A DNA stretch of 42,833 bases from Actinomycetes bacterium (GTDB taxonomy: Bacteria; Actinomycetota; Actinomycetes; Actinomycetales; Cellulomonadaceae), in NCBI GenBank assembly GCA_021793675.1, contig JAJYSG010000014.1:1-42833 (forward strand), read 5' to 3'. Positions 31,558 through 42,223 of the stretch are shown in pieces. Below the pieces are notes generated by a model, which worked only from the letters and a program-made list of their open reading frames with translations, was not told the DNA's origin and made no database searches. How positions within the stretch are numbered: the first letter of the stretch is position 1; each line of letters opens with the position of its first letter. The position numbers and the translations under genes were made by a program.

Positions 31558-32337
31558 ATGCCGCTCTCATTCCACGTGACGACCGACATGCGCCCCGGGT
31601 CCCCGCTGCCCGAGGGCCTGCGCGACCGGTGGCGGGCCAGCAGCGTCGAGTCCATCTGGCTACGGCCGTCGGACTGGTACCACCCTGCGGTGGACGTCCT
31701 GGTCGAGGCCGTGCTGCGGGACGCCGACCCGTGCGCCGCGGCGGAGGACCTCGGCCGCGCCCGCGGCCACGACGGCGTCGGGATCATGGAGACGCTCGAC
31801 GACCTCGCCTGCCTGTACCGCACGGCCGGAGTGGTCACCCCGCCGCTCGACGCGATCCGCGCCCTGTCCGGCGGCTGGGCCGACGGCTCGTCGGCCGGTG
31901 TCGGCTCCTCGGCGGCGTTCGACCCGGAGACCGGGCTGCCGACCCGCTCCTACCTGGAGCTGCGGCTGCGGGAGAGCTACGACGCGCACGAGGACGCGAC
32001 GCACCGGCTCGTCGTGGTCGACGTCGCCGCCGGCGAGGTGTCGGGGTTCCTGCGGGCCGCCCGCTCGGCCGCCACCGGCGCGGCGCTGGCCGGCGCGTTC
32101 GGCGCCGGGCACCCGATGGCCACGCTCGGCGGCGGGATGTTCGCGGCGCTGATCCGCCCCGGAGACGACCTCGAGCGGGGGCTCGCGCTGCTGCGGGCCG
32201 AGCTCGCGGCGCGGTGCGCGGACGTCGAGGTGCGCGCCACCACCCGCCAGCCGGTGCGCGCGTGGGCGGAGCCGCTGCCGGCGACGTACGACGGCGCGCT
32301 GCGGCTGCTGGCGCGGCTGGCCCGCGTCGACCGCTGA
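31558..32337 (+). CDS. Degenerate GGDEF-like protein
   Basis: 259 residues from ATG 31558; ATG 31588 is an alternative start. Residues 1-105 are helical and unrecognised. FDPETGLPTRSYLELRL (121-137) is the DxLTGLpNR motif that opens diguanylate cyclase domains, and TLGGGMFAALI (189-199) falls where GGDEF should be. The acidic catalytic residues are missing, and the domain is short. It cannot be expected to make cyclic di-GMP; a binding or structural role is more likely. It is divergent from the sigma fusion, and the kinase-like gene follows 127 bp downstream. Confidence 0.65.
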   Translation: MPLSFHVTTDMRPGSPLPEGLRDRWRASSVESIWLRPSDWYHPAVDVLVEAVLRDADPCAAAEDLGRARGHDGVGIMETLDDLACLYRTAGVVTPPLDAIRALSGGWADGSSAGVGSSAAFDPETGLPTRSYLELRLRESYDAHEDATHRLVVVDVAAGEVSGFLRAARSAATGAALAGAFGAGHPMATLGGGMFAALIRPGDDLERGLALLRAELAARCADVEVRATTRQPVRAWAEPLPATYDGALRLLARLARVDR

Positions 32338-32428
32338 GGGACCAGCGGGGGGCCGCTGGGTCAAGAGTTCGTCACGGCTTCACCGACGGTTGCTCCCGCG
32401 CTGGTCAGAAAGAAGTTTCGGCAAAAGG

Positions 32429-32457
32429 TTGGCGAAGCGCCGCCGGACGCCTAACGT
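32429..32457 (+). promoter_or_regulatory. Promoter of the APH-like kinase gene (leaderless)
   Basis: -35 TTGGCG (32429-32434), 17-bp spacer, -10 TAACGT (32452-32457), then seven bases to GTG 32465. An A-rich patch (32407-32428) lies upstream, resembling an UP element. Confidence 0.65.
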
Positions 32458-32464
32458 CAAGAGC

Positions 32465-33217
32465 GTGACTCCCTATGGACTGGCTCCGACGGACCCGGAC
32501 GTGCCGCACGCGACACATCCGCTGCTGCCGCCGCAGGGGCACGCCGGGCCGGACGCGCCCGGCCCGCTGCTGACCGCCGGCGAGGCCGCCGACGTCTACG
32601 CGCTGTCGGAGCACCACGTGCTGCGCCGGTACCGCCGCGGCGAGGACGCGTCCCGCGAGTTCGCGCTCATGCGGCACGTCGCCGCGCACGGGTTCCCCGT
32701 CCCCGCCGTGCAGCACCTCGGTGGCCCCGACCTGCTCATGGAGCGGCTGCACGGGCCGACGCTGCTGCAGGCGCTGGCTGCCGGCGAGCTGAGCCTCCAC
32801 CAGGGCGCTGCCCTGCTGGCGGACCTCCACCGTCGGCTGCACGCCATCGCGGCCCCCACCGGCGGCGTCGTCATCCACCTCGACCTGCACCCGGGCAACG
32901 TCATCCTGTCCGAGCCCCGTGGCCCGGTGCTCATCGACTGGGCGAACGCCCGCGGCGGTGCGGCACCCCTCGACGTCGCGGTCACCGCGCTGATCCTGGC
33001 CGAGGTCGCGGTCGACGCCGGCGGCGACTACTCGCAGGCGGCCCGGGCCCTGCTCGCGGCCTTCGTCGGGGCGGTCGACGAGCCACTGCTCCCCTCCCTC
33101 GACGAGGCGATGGACATGCGCTGCCACGACCCGGCCCTGGTCGCGGGCGAGTGCGACCTGGTCGCGCCGGCCGGCGCCCTGGTCCGCGCGTTCGCCGAGC
33201 TGGCCGCGCACCGCTGA
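32465..33217 (+). CDS. Small APH/ChoK-like phosphotransferase
   Basis: 250 residues from GTG 32465. Catalytic loop: VIHLDLHPGNVIL with His138, Asp140 and Asn145, the HxDxxxxN pattern of aminoglycoside/choline kinase folds. Metal-binding Asp158 is in VLIDWANA. The N-lobe is short (about 35-100: AADVYALSEHHVLRRYRRGEDASREFALMRHVAAHGFPVPAVQHL), with Arg-rich VLRRY where the ATP lysine region would be. The substrate may be a small metabolite or sugar. It has its own strong promoter and lies beside the sigma and GGDEF-like genes. It converges with apbE, 18 bp between stops. Confidence 0.8.
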   Translation: MTPYGLAPTDPDVPHATHPLLPPQGHAGPDAPGPLLTAGEAADVYALSEHHVLRRYRRGEDASREFALMRHVAAHGFPVPAVQHLGGPDLLMERLHGPTLLQALAAGELSLHQGAALLADLHRRLHAIAAPTGGVVIHLDLHPGNVILSEPRGPVLIDWANARGGAAPLDVAVTALILAEVAVDAGGDYSQAARALLAAFVGAVDEPLLPSLDEAMDMRCHDPALVAGECDLVAPAGALVRAFAELAAHR

Positions 33218-33235
33218 GCCACCGCCGCACCCCGG

Positions 33236-33958
33236 TCAGCCCGCGGCGGGCAGATCCTCCGGGGGAACGGCGAGCACGGCCGTCGCGCCGTGCGCCATCG
33301 CCCAGGGCGCCCCGTCCGGGCCCATCGCCAGCACGGTGGTCGCCAGCACGTCCGCCACGGTGAGGTCCGGTGCCACCACGGTCGCGGAGACCAGCGGCAC
33401 GTCACGCGAACCCGTCCGGCCGTCCCACACGTGGGCACCCCGCTCGTAGGTGCCGGACGTCGCGACCGCGCCGTCCCGGACCTCGAGCACCGCCAGCACG
33501 GCCATCGGGTCCCCGGGGTGCCGCACGGCCACCTGCCACGCCTGCCCCGGCTCCGGCTCGCCGCGCGCCACGACGTCGCCACCGGCGTTGAGGAGGAAGT
33601 CCACCATGCCGGCGGCGACCAGACCGTCGGCCGCACGCTGCGCGGCCCAGCCCTTGACGACGCCGTTGGTGTCGATCCGGCCCTCGGGCGTGCGCACGTC
33701 GAAGACGCCGTCGGAGTCTGCGCGGGCCCGCTCCGCGACGGCGAGGACCGTACGCATGTCCTCGCTCAGCTCGTCGTCCGACAGCTCACCGCGGTCCAGC
33801 CGGGACAGCTCGCTGTCCGGGCGGAACGGGCTGAACCGCTCGTCGGCCGCCCGGAGCACGGCGAACGCCGCGTCGAGGGCCGCGGACGCCGCGACCGGGT
33901 CGGCGTGCCGCACGTCGATCGACACGACCGTCCCCATGACCTCCTCGACTCGCCGCAC
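33236..33958 (-). CDS. apbE: FAD:protein FMN transferase
   Basis: 240 residues from GTG 33958, one base after the stop of the FMN_bind gene. An internal ATG at 33937 has a stronger AGGAGG, but the family normally includes the preceding (H/R)VEEVMGT. Motifs: EVMGTVVSIDVRH, RFSPFRPDSELSRLDRG, the FDVRTPEG stretch, IDTNGVVKGWAAQRA, LLNAGGDVVARG and ATSGTYERG. It covalently attaches FMN to a Thr of its target. Shorter than the usual 300 or more residues, as in other actinobacterial forms. It should modify the FMN_bind protein encoded immediately upstream. Confidence 0.93.
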   Translation of the reverse strand: MRRVEEVMGTVVSIDVRHADPVAASAALDAAFAVLRAADERFSPFRPDSELSRLDRGELSDDELSEDMRTVLAVAERARADSDGVFDVRTPEGRIDTNGVVKGWAAQRAADGLVAAGMVDFLLNAGGDVVARGEPEPGQAWQVAVRHPGDPMAVLAVLEVRDGAVATSGTYERGAHVWDGRTGSRDVPLVSATVVAPDLTVADVLATTVLAMGPDGAPWAMAHGATAVLAVPPEDLPAAG

Positions 33959-33959
33959 G

Positions 33960-34511
33960 TCAGCCGTGCTGGTCGATCGCGGACTGCAGGGACTGCGCGT
34001 ACGCCTGCGAGGTGAACGTCGCGCCCGAGACGCCGTTGATGTTCGCCGAGCTCGCGGCCACCGCCTCCTGGTTGAGCTGCGGGATCGCGTACTGGTTGAG
34101 CTGCACGGAGTAGCCGTGCCAGTTGGGGTACTGCAGCGCCTGGACGTTCGAGATCTTCGAGCCGTTGAACGTCACGGACAACTGCACCGGGCCGTAGGGG
34201 GTCTGCGCCGTGCTGCCGACGACCGTCACCGTGCCGGTCTTCGCGGCGGGCTTGCCGGCCGGCGTCGCGGCGGGGCTCGACGAGCCGGTCGACGACGCGG
34301 ACGACGAGGACGACGTGCCGGTGCTCGTCGAGGAGCCCGCGCCGGTCGAGCCCGTGCCCGAGGTCGAGGTGTTCGCCGCGGCGGCGCCCGAGCCGGCGAG
34401 GGCGGGGGCGACCGCCCCCTCGACACCGGCGAACCGGGTGGCCGCGGTGGCGGCAATGGCGGCAATGCCGCCGACGAAGATGATCGTGCCGCGCCAGGGT
34501 GTGGTGCTCAT
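33960..34511 (-). CDS. FMN-binding (FMN_bind) extracytoplasmic protein
   Basis: 183 residues from ATG 34511, which overlaps the stop of the reductase gene (ATGA). One N-terminal TM or signal anchor (8-25, GTIIFVGGIAAIAATAAT) is followed by a flexible Ser/Thr/Gly/Ala linker (about 40-95). The FMN_bind domain comes next (TVTVVGSTAQTPYGPVQLSVTFNGSKISNVQALQYPN), ending in GVSGATFTSQAY. Thr165 in SGAT is the expected FMN attachment site for ApbE. It probably carries electrons outside the membrane between the reductase and an unknown acceptor. Confidence 0.9.
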   Translation of the reverse strand: MSTTPWRGTIIFVGGIAAIAATAATRFAGVEGAVAPALAGSGAAAANTSTSGTGSTGAGSSTSTGTSSSSSASSTGSSSPAATPAGKPAAKTGTVTVVGSTAQTPYGPVQLSVTFNGSKISNVQALQYPNWHGYSVQLNQYAIPQLNQEAVAASSANINGVSGATFTSQAYAQSLQSAIDQHG

Positions 34512-35902
34512 ACGAGGCTCAGCTCCTCGGTGTGGATGGCGGACCGGGGCACGCCCAGTGCCCGGACGGACGAGACGACCGTGTCGATCATGGCGGACGG
34601 CCCGCAGACGAAGACGTCGCGCGAGCGCACGTCGGGGACCAGGCTGGCGAGGGACGACGGGACGAGCGGGTCGTAGCCCAGCTCGCGGCGCCGGCCGGTG
34701 ACCGGCACGTAGCGCAGCCGGGGGGCTGCGGGGAACTCGGAGGCCAGCGCCAGGCCGTCGGTGGAGTGCGCACGGTGCACCACCACCACGTCGCGGCCGG
34801 CGTTGACCAGGTCCTCGGCCAGGGCCCGGATCGGGCCGATGCCGGCGCCGCCGGCGACGAGCAGCACCCGCCGCGAGCGCGCCCGGTCCGCCGTCATGCG
34901 GCCGAACGGGCCCTCCAGCAGCACGGGCGTGCCGACCTTGAGGTGGCGCACCGACGAGGAGTGGTCGCCGAGGGCCCCCACCGTGAACCGCAGGTGGTCG
35001 CCGGTGGGGACGAGCGACAGCGAGTACGGGTGGGCCGTCAGCAGGTGGCCGGGGACCAGGAAGCGCACGAGGAAGAACTGCCCGGCGCGCGGCGCCAGCC
35101 GGTCCATGCGCTTGCCGCGCAGCCACACGCTCGTGTGGCCGCCGCCCTCCTCGACTATCGCGGCGACGTGCACGCCCAGCGTGACGTGCCGGGCGATCAG
35201 CTGGATGACGCGGTACCAGAGGATGGTCCAGGCGGTGGCGCCGTAGAGGAACAGCCAGGCCGCCCGCGCCACGGGGTTGCCGACGAAGTGCACGCCCGCG
35301 TTGATCTGGTGGACGAACGTGAGCGCGACGGCGCCGTAGACCGTGAAGTGGATGCCGTACCACCACTCGTAGGACAGGCGGCGGCGCAGCAGCCGCGCGC
35401 TCGACAGGCCCACGGCCATGAACACGGCGGTGCCGATGAGCGCCCACCACAGGTCGGCGAACGAGTGGAGCAGCGTCAGGAGAGACCCCCACGGGGTCTT
35501 CCCCTGGATGAGCTGGTAGCCGACGATCATGCCGGCCACGTGGCCGACGATGAGCAGGAGGACCGTGGTGCCGAGCGAGCGGTGCCACGACACGAGCCGG
35601 TCCATGCCGACCGACCGCTCGAACCACGGCACCCGCGCGACGAGCAGCAGCTGGGCCAGCACGAGGATCGAGGCCACGAGGCCCATGAGCTCCGCGATCG
35701 CGACGAGCGCGCCGCCCGGGGTCGACCCCGCGGCGGGCGGCGTGCCGAACCACCAGAACGCCGTCACGGCGAGCGTGGCGGCGACGATGGCCGACCGGAC
35801 GGGGAACCGCCGTGCCGGCTCCGGGCGGGTGGTGCCGCGCGGAGCGGGCCGGCTGGTTCGTCGTGCGTCCGCGGTCTGGCGCGGCGCCGTCAGGCTGGTC
35901 AT
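34508..35902 (-). CDS. Ferric-reductase-like transmembrane FAD/NAD oxidoreductase
   Basis: 464 residues. The N-terminus has an Arg-rich tail and a TM at about 40, then a ferric-reductase-like membrane domain with haem-ligand candidates in SWHRSLGTTVLLLIVGHVAG, LLHSFADL, YGIHFTVYGAVALTFVHQ. The cytoplasmic ferredoxin-reductase-like domain includes HPYSLSLVPTGDHLRFTVG (FAD), LLVAGGAGIGPIRALAEDL (NAD(P)) and DVFVCGPSAMID. It should move electrons from NAD(P)H across the membrane to the coupled FMN_bind protein. First gene of the three-gene unit, beginning 68 bp after nrdF on the same strand. Confidence 0.9.
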   Translation of the reverse strand: MTSLTAPRQTADARRTSRPAPRGTTRPEPARRFPVRSAIVAATLAVTAFWWFGTPPAAGSTPGGALVAIAELMGLVASILVLAQLLLVARVPWFERSVGMDRLVSWHRSLGTTVLLLIVGHVAGMIVGYQLIQGKTPWGSLLTLLHSFADLWWALIGTAVFMAVGLSSARLLRRRLSYEWWYGIHFTVYGAVALTFVHQINAGVHFVGNPVARAAWLFLYGATAWTILWYRVIQLIARHVTLGVHVAAIVEEGGGHTSVWLRGKRMDRLAPRAGQFFLVRFLVPGHLLTAHPYSLSLVPTGDHLRFTVGALGDHSSSVRHLKVGTPVLLEGPFGRMTADRARSRRVLLVAGGAGIGPIRALAEDLVNAGRDVVVVHRAHSTDGLALASEFPAAPRLRYVPVTGRRRELGYDPLVPSSLASLVPDVRSRDVFVCGPSAMIDTVVSSVRALGVPRSAIHTEELSLV

Positions 35903-35970
35903 GGGACTACAGTGCCCGGCCCGCCTCGGTGCCGGCTTCGCGCTTTCTGTCAGCCGGCTGTGAGCCTAGG

Positions 35971-39120
<3,150 letters not shown>

Positions 39121-39124
<4 letters not shown>

Positions 39125-39180
39125 CGCCACATCCGTTCCCATCCAGTGCGGACGCGCTGCGCGTCCTCGCGTGTGCTCAT
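39121..39180 (-). CDS. Tiny ORF coupling to nrdE (19 codons)
   Basis: ATG 39180 overlaps the stop of the preceding 30-codon ORF (ATGA), and its own TGA overlaps the nrdE ATG (ATGA). It would encode [19 protein letters not shown], basic, with two Trp. No family is known to me. Translation could act only to carry ribosomes into nrdE. If nrdE really starts at 39142, this frame would be accidental. Confidence 0.4.
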
Positions 39181-39269
39181 GAGCTCGTCGAGAGGCCCGA
39201 CGAGCCTGCCGTCCCACCGACGTGACGACGGCTGCCGGTGGCCGAGGAGCGCAGCACGTTGGTGGCCAC
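39177..39269 (-). CDS. Small ORF between nrdH and nrdE (30 codons)
   Basis: GTG 39269 has the best ribosome site of the cluster (GGAAGGAGG, 4 nt away). It would encode 30 residues rich in Ser, Gly, Thr and Arg (starting [19 protein letters not shown]) with no recognised domain. It begins 42 nt after the strong hairpin and ends in an ATGA overlap with a second small ORF, which in turn overlaps nrdE. This suggests a translated leader, or a small protein, in the gap where nrdI is normally found. ATG 39287 is in frame upstream, but the ribosome site lies inside that extension. Confidence 0.5.
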   Translation of the reverse strand: MATNVLRSSATGSRRHVGGTAGSSGLSTSS

Positions 39270-39310
39270 GCGTCCTCCTTCCGTCATCGCGCACTGGGCC
39301 GAAAGTCCTA

Positions 39311-39341
39311 GGTCCCGGGACAGAGACCTCTGCCCGGGACC
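39311..39341 (-). terminator. Strong hairpin between nrdH and nrdE
   Basis: GGTCCCGGG (39311-39319) pairs with CCCGGGACC (39333-39341). After a bulged A, CAGAG (39321-39325) pairs with CTCTG (39328-39332), 14 pairs in all. No T run follows on the minus strand, only GGACTTTC. It could be an attenuator, a processing site or a partial terminator setting the NrdH:NrdEF ratio. Confidence 0.6.
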
Positions 39342-39484
39342 TCCTTGCTGCGAGTTGTGCCCCGGTCGATCGGGGTTCGGTGGCGAGTGCTGAGCGTCAG
39401 CCCCGCCGGCTGCCCGCCGGGCCGGCGTGGCCTCGCCCGACGCCGGCCCGGGGAGTGCGGTGCGCCCCGTACGGGGCAGGCGCG

Positions 39485-39730
39485 TCAGGCGACCGAGGTC
39501 GCCACGCGCTCCGCGAGCGCCTTGATCTTGTCCGGCCGGAAGCCGGACCAGTGGTCGCCGCCGGCCATGACGACCGGGGCCTGGAGGTGGCCCAGCGACA
39601 TCACGTAGTCGCGCGCGTCGGCGTCCTCCGTGATGTCGACGACCTCGTACTCGAAGCCGAGCTTGTCGAGGGCGCGGTACGTCGCACTGCACTGCACGCA
39701 GGAGGGCTTGCTGTAGACCGTGATCGTCAT
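39485..39730 (-). CDS. nrdH: NrdH glutaredoxin-like electron donor
   Basis: 81 residues. The redox motif is Cys11-Val-Gln-Cys14 in YSKPSCVQCSATYRALDKLG, and the C-terminus has the SGFRPDKI helix typical of NrdH. It reduces the active-site disulfide of NrdE and is itself reduced by thioredoxin reductase. GGGAG lies 7 nt before the ATG. First gene of the nrd cluster. The 360 bp to nrdE hold a hairpin and two tiny ORFs, and no nrdI. Confidence 0.95.
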   Translation of the reverse strand: MTITVYSKPSCVQCSATYRALDKLGFEYEVVDITEDADARDYVMSLGHLQAPVVMAGGDHWSGFRPDKIKALAERVATSVA

Positions 39731-39812
39731 CGTGGGCTCCCTGGGGCTGCTGCCGTGCTACGTCTGTGCCACTTCTCGCGACGCGCTCCGCTTCGTCGTG
39801 CGTCGGGAATCG

Positions 39813-39860
39813 ACACTAGACCTTGTGGTCGCGGTTGCCAACTACCACTAGGGCTTGTGT
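39813..39860 (-). promoter_or_regulatory. nrdH promoter with two tandem NrdR-like boxes
   Basis: Promoter on the minus strand: -35 TTGGCA (39841-39836), 17-bp spacer, -10 TAGTGT (39818-39813). Box 1 ACACTAGACCTTGTGG (39813-39828) covers the -10. Box 2 CCACTAGGGCTTGTGT (39845-39860) lies just upstream of the -35. Starts are 32 bp apart, three helical turns, the known geometry for NrdR repressor pairs. NrdR itself is not in the window. Confidence 0.75.
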
Positions 39861-40156
39861 TACACCGATGTGGTTTTTCACCCTGTGCACATGCGGCCGA
39901 CGCTACCGCCGACCACCCACGCAGCCCGCTGCGCTGCAGGTTCGCGGGAGCCGACGAGGCCCCACCCACAGGCCGTCACCAGCCGGCGCGGCGCCGTCCA
40001 CAGCTCCGTGCACCGGTCCGCGACCATCCGTCCACAGCCCTAAGAACGTCGACGCGAGACGCCGGACGAGCTCGTCGCGCCGCCACGGCCCAGCGCCCCG
40101 GGGAGCTGCGCGCGGGCGTCCCCGCACGCGCGGCCACCGCCTCACCGGCCGGCCCG
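39861..40156. other. Intergenic stretch between nrd promoter and hspR end
   Basis: About 300 bp without a gene I can support. It contains CCACAGC or CCACAGG three times (near 39965, 39996 and 40031) and no perfect DnaA box. Several frames are open on both strands but lack ribosome sites or familiar sequence. Confidence 0.5.
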
Positions 40157-40588
40157 TCAGGACTGGCGCGAGCTCGGCCCCGGCAGCAGGCGGCGGATCC
40201 GAAGGGTGGCGGTCCGGGTGGTGTCCGTGGCGGGACGCCGGCGGTCGGCGACGACCGTGCCGGCCGGGTCGGCCGTGAACACCCGCCGGCCCGGGTCGAG
40301 CATGTCCCGCAGGAACTCGACCTGGCGGCGGGCGAGCGCCACCTCCTCCTCCAGCTCGAGGATCCGCTTCACCCCGGCCAGGTTGACACCCTCGTCCTGC
40401 GACAGCCGCTGCACCTCACGCAGCAGCGCGATGTCGCGCAACGAGTAGCGGCGGCCCCGGCCGCGGGTGCGGCCGGGGCTCACCAGGCCGAGGCGGTCGT
40501 ACTGCCGCAGCGTCTGCGGGTGCATGCCCGCCAGCTCCGCCGCGACCGAGATGACGAACACGCGGGCGTCCTCGTCCACCGCCCTCAC
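40157..40588 (-). CDS. hspR: HspR, MerR-family repressor of the dnaK operon
   Basis: 143 residues from GTG 40588, overlapping the dnaJ stop (GTGA). The MerR-type helix-turn-helix is VFVISVAAELAGMHPQTLRQYDRLGLVSPGRTRGRGRRYSLRDIALLREVQRLSQDEGVNLAGVKRILELE, the HspR pattern. It binds HAIR sites upstream of dnaK, which lies beyond the right edge, with DnaK as co-repressor. The C-terminal tail is basic and variable. Last gene of dnaK-grpE-dnaJ-hspR. Confidence 0.96.
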   Translation of the reverse strand: MRAVDEDARVFVISVAAELAGMHPQTLRQYDRLGLVSPGRTRGRGRRYSLRDIALLREVQRLSQDEGVNLAGVKRILELEEEVALARRQVEFLRDMLDPGRRVFTADPAGTVVADRRRPATDTTRTATLRIRRLLPGPSSRQS

Positions 40589-41556
40589 ACCCGCGCCCTC
40601 GCCATCAGCGCGGCGCGGGGATCGTCCCCGGACGTCGCGATGCCGAACGCCTGGACCGCCTCGCGAGCGGCCGGCGACAGCTTCTGCGGCACGACGACCT
40701 GCACCGTGACCAGCAGGTCCCCGGTGGAGCGCGGGGTCACGACGCCCTTGCCCTTGACGCGCAGCGTCCGGCCGGACGGGGTGCCCGCCGGCACCTTGAC
40801 CTTGACCGGGGTGCCGTCGAGCGTCGGCACCTCGATGGTCGCGCCCAGCGCGGCCTCGTCGAACGCCACCGGGACCGTGACCTTGAGGTTGGTGCCGTCC
40901 GCGGTGAACACCGGGTGCTGCTCCACCGTCACCGTGATGACCAGGTCGCCGGGCTCGGCGCCCGCGTCGCCGGGCCGGCCCTTGCCGCGCAGCCGGATCT
41001 TCTGCCCGTCGCGCACGCCGGCCGGGATCCGGGCGTTGACGGTGCGGCCCTCGACGGACAGCGAGACCGTCGACCCTTCGGCCGCCGTGCGGAACGGCAG
41101 GGTGGTCGAGGCGGTGAGGTCGACGCCGCGCCGGGGACCGCGCTGCTGACCGAAGCCGCCGCCACCGAACAGACCGCCCAGCACGTCCTCGAACCCGCCG
41201 CCGCCGGTGGAGTACCGCGCGCGCGAGCCACCACCACCGCCGAACAGGCCGCCGAAGAGGTCCTCGAAGCCGGCGCCGCCCGCCCCGCCGGGCCGGCTGC
41301 CCGCGGTGAACCGGGCGCCGCCCGCCATGGCGCGCAGCTGGTCGTACTGCTGACGCTGCTCGGTGTCGGACAGCACGGAGTACGCCTCGCCGATGTCCTT
41401 GAACCTCGCCTCGGCCTTGGCGTCACCCGGGTTGTGGTCCGGGTGCAGCTGGCGTGCGAGCTTGCGGTAGGCCTTCTTGATGGTCGGCTGGTCGGCATCC
41501 TTGGGGACGCCGAGCACCGCGTAGAAGTCCTTCTCCAGCCAGTCTTGGCCGGTCAC
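40585..41556 (-). CDS. dnaJ: DnaJ/CbpA-type co-chaperone without zinc finger
   Basis: 323 residues from GTG 41556 (GGGAGG upstream). J-domain 10-75 with HPD at 38-40. The Gly/Phe-rich segment (85-140) has two FEDxLGGLF blocks (GFEDLFGGLFGGGGG and GFEDVLGGLFGGGG), then two C-terminal substrate-binding domains. The CxxCxGxG zinc repeats are absent; the G/F region runs directly into RRGVDLTASTTLPF. It stimulates DnaK ATPase. Such zinc-less forms are common in the actinobacterial dnaK operon; a zinc-bearing DnaJ is usually encoded elsewhere. Confidence 0.95.
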   Translation of the reverse strand: MTGQDWLEKDFYAVLGVPKDADQPTIKKAYRKLARQLHPDHNPGDAKAEARFKDIGEAYSVLSDTEQRQQYDQLRAMAGGARFTAGSRPGGAGGAGFEDLFGGLFGGGGGSRARYSTGGGGFEDVLGGLFGGGGFGQQRGPRRGVDLTASTTLPFRTAAEGSTVSLSVEGRTVNARIPAGVRDGQKIRLRGKGRPGDAGAEPGDLVITVTVEQHPVFTADGTNLKVTVPVAFDEAALGATIEVPTLDGTPVKVKVPAGTPSGRTLRVKGKGVVTPRSTGDLLVTVQVVVPQKLSPAAREAVQAFGIATSGDDPRAALMARARV

Positions 41557-41587
41557 GGCGCCTCCCTCGTCGTCGCCCTGCTACCTG

Positions 41588-42223
41588 TCAGCTCTGCGGC
41601 CCCTCCGGGTCGACCACCGCGACGCGCGCGGGCCGCAGCACGCGGTCCGCCGTGCGGTAGCCGGGCTGCAGCACCTCGCGCACGGTGGTGGTCTCGACCT
41701 CGGACGAGTGCCCGTGCATGAGCGCCTCGTGCACCGCCGGGTCGAACTCCTCGCCGGCGGCGCCGTACCGTTCCACCCCGAACCGTGCCAGCGTCGCCTC
41801 GAGCCGCTCCGCCACGGACTGGAACGGGCCGACGAGCTCGCCGTGCCTGCGCGCGAGCTCGATGTCGTCGAGCACCGGGACGAGGGCCTCCGCCAGCGCG
41901 GCCGCACCACGGTCCGCCGCCTGGGCGAGCTCGCCGCGCGTGCGCTTGACGTAGGCGTTGTACCGCTGGTCGAGGTTGTACAGGTCGGCCTGGGCACGCT
42001 GCAGCTGGTCCAGCCGCTCGGCGGCCAGGACCTGCGCCGCGGTCACCGCGTCGTCCGCCGCCTCCGACGAGGAGACGGACGCAGCGGCGGCGTCGCCGGC
42101 CTCACCGGGGTCACGCACCTCGAACGTCGTCGGGTCGATCCGGCGCTTGTCGACCACGTGCGGCGCCCCCTCGTCGGGGCCGACCGAAGCCGACCCCGAC
42201 CGGGGCTCGTCGTATCCCGCCAT
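41588..42223 (-). CDS. grpE: GrpE nucleotide-exchange factor
   Basis: 211 residues from ATG 42223, sharing TGATG with the dnaK stop; GTG 42226 is an alternative. The long acidic N-terminus (1-70) is followed by the coiled-coil helix LDQLQRAQADLYNLDQRYNAYVKRTRGELAQ and the conserved LVPVLDDIELARRHGEL...GVERYGAAGEEFDPAVHEALMHGHSSEVE...VLQPGYRTADRVLRPARVAVVD, the GrpE beta domain. It releases ADP from DnaK. Translationally coupled to dnaK, with 31 bp to dnaJ. Confidence 0.96.
   Translation of the reverse strand: MAGYDEPRSGSASVGPDEGAPHVVDKRRIDPTTFEVRDPGEAGDAAAASVSSSEAADDAVTAAQVLAAERLDQLQRAQADLYNLDQRYNAYVKRTRGELAQAADRGAAALAEALVPVLDDIELARRHGELVGPFQSVAERLEATLARFGVERYGAAGEEFDPAVHEALMHGHSSEVETTTVREVLQPGYRTADRVLRPARVAVVDPEGPQS

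Noticed and set aside
34037-34511. The Ser/Thr-rich FMN_bind N-terminus as a lipoprotein signal
   Set aside because: No lipobox Cys is present; the hydrophobic stretch fits a signal anchor.
39861-40156. Replication origin or DnaA-box cluster suggested by CCACAG repeats
   Set aside because: No full TTATCCACA box was found and there is no dnaA or dnaN nearby.
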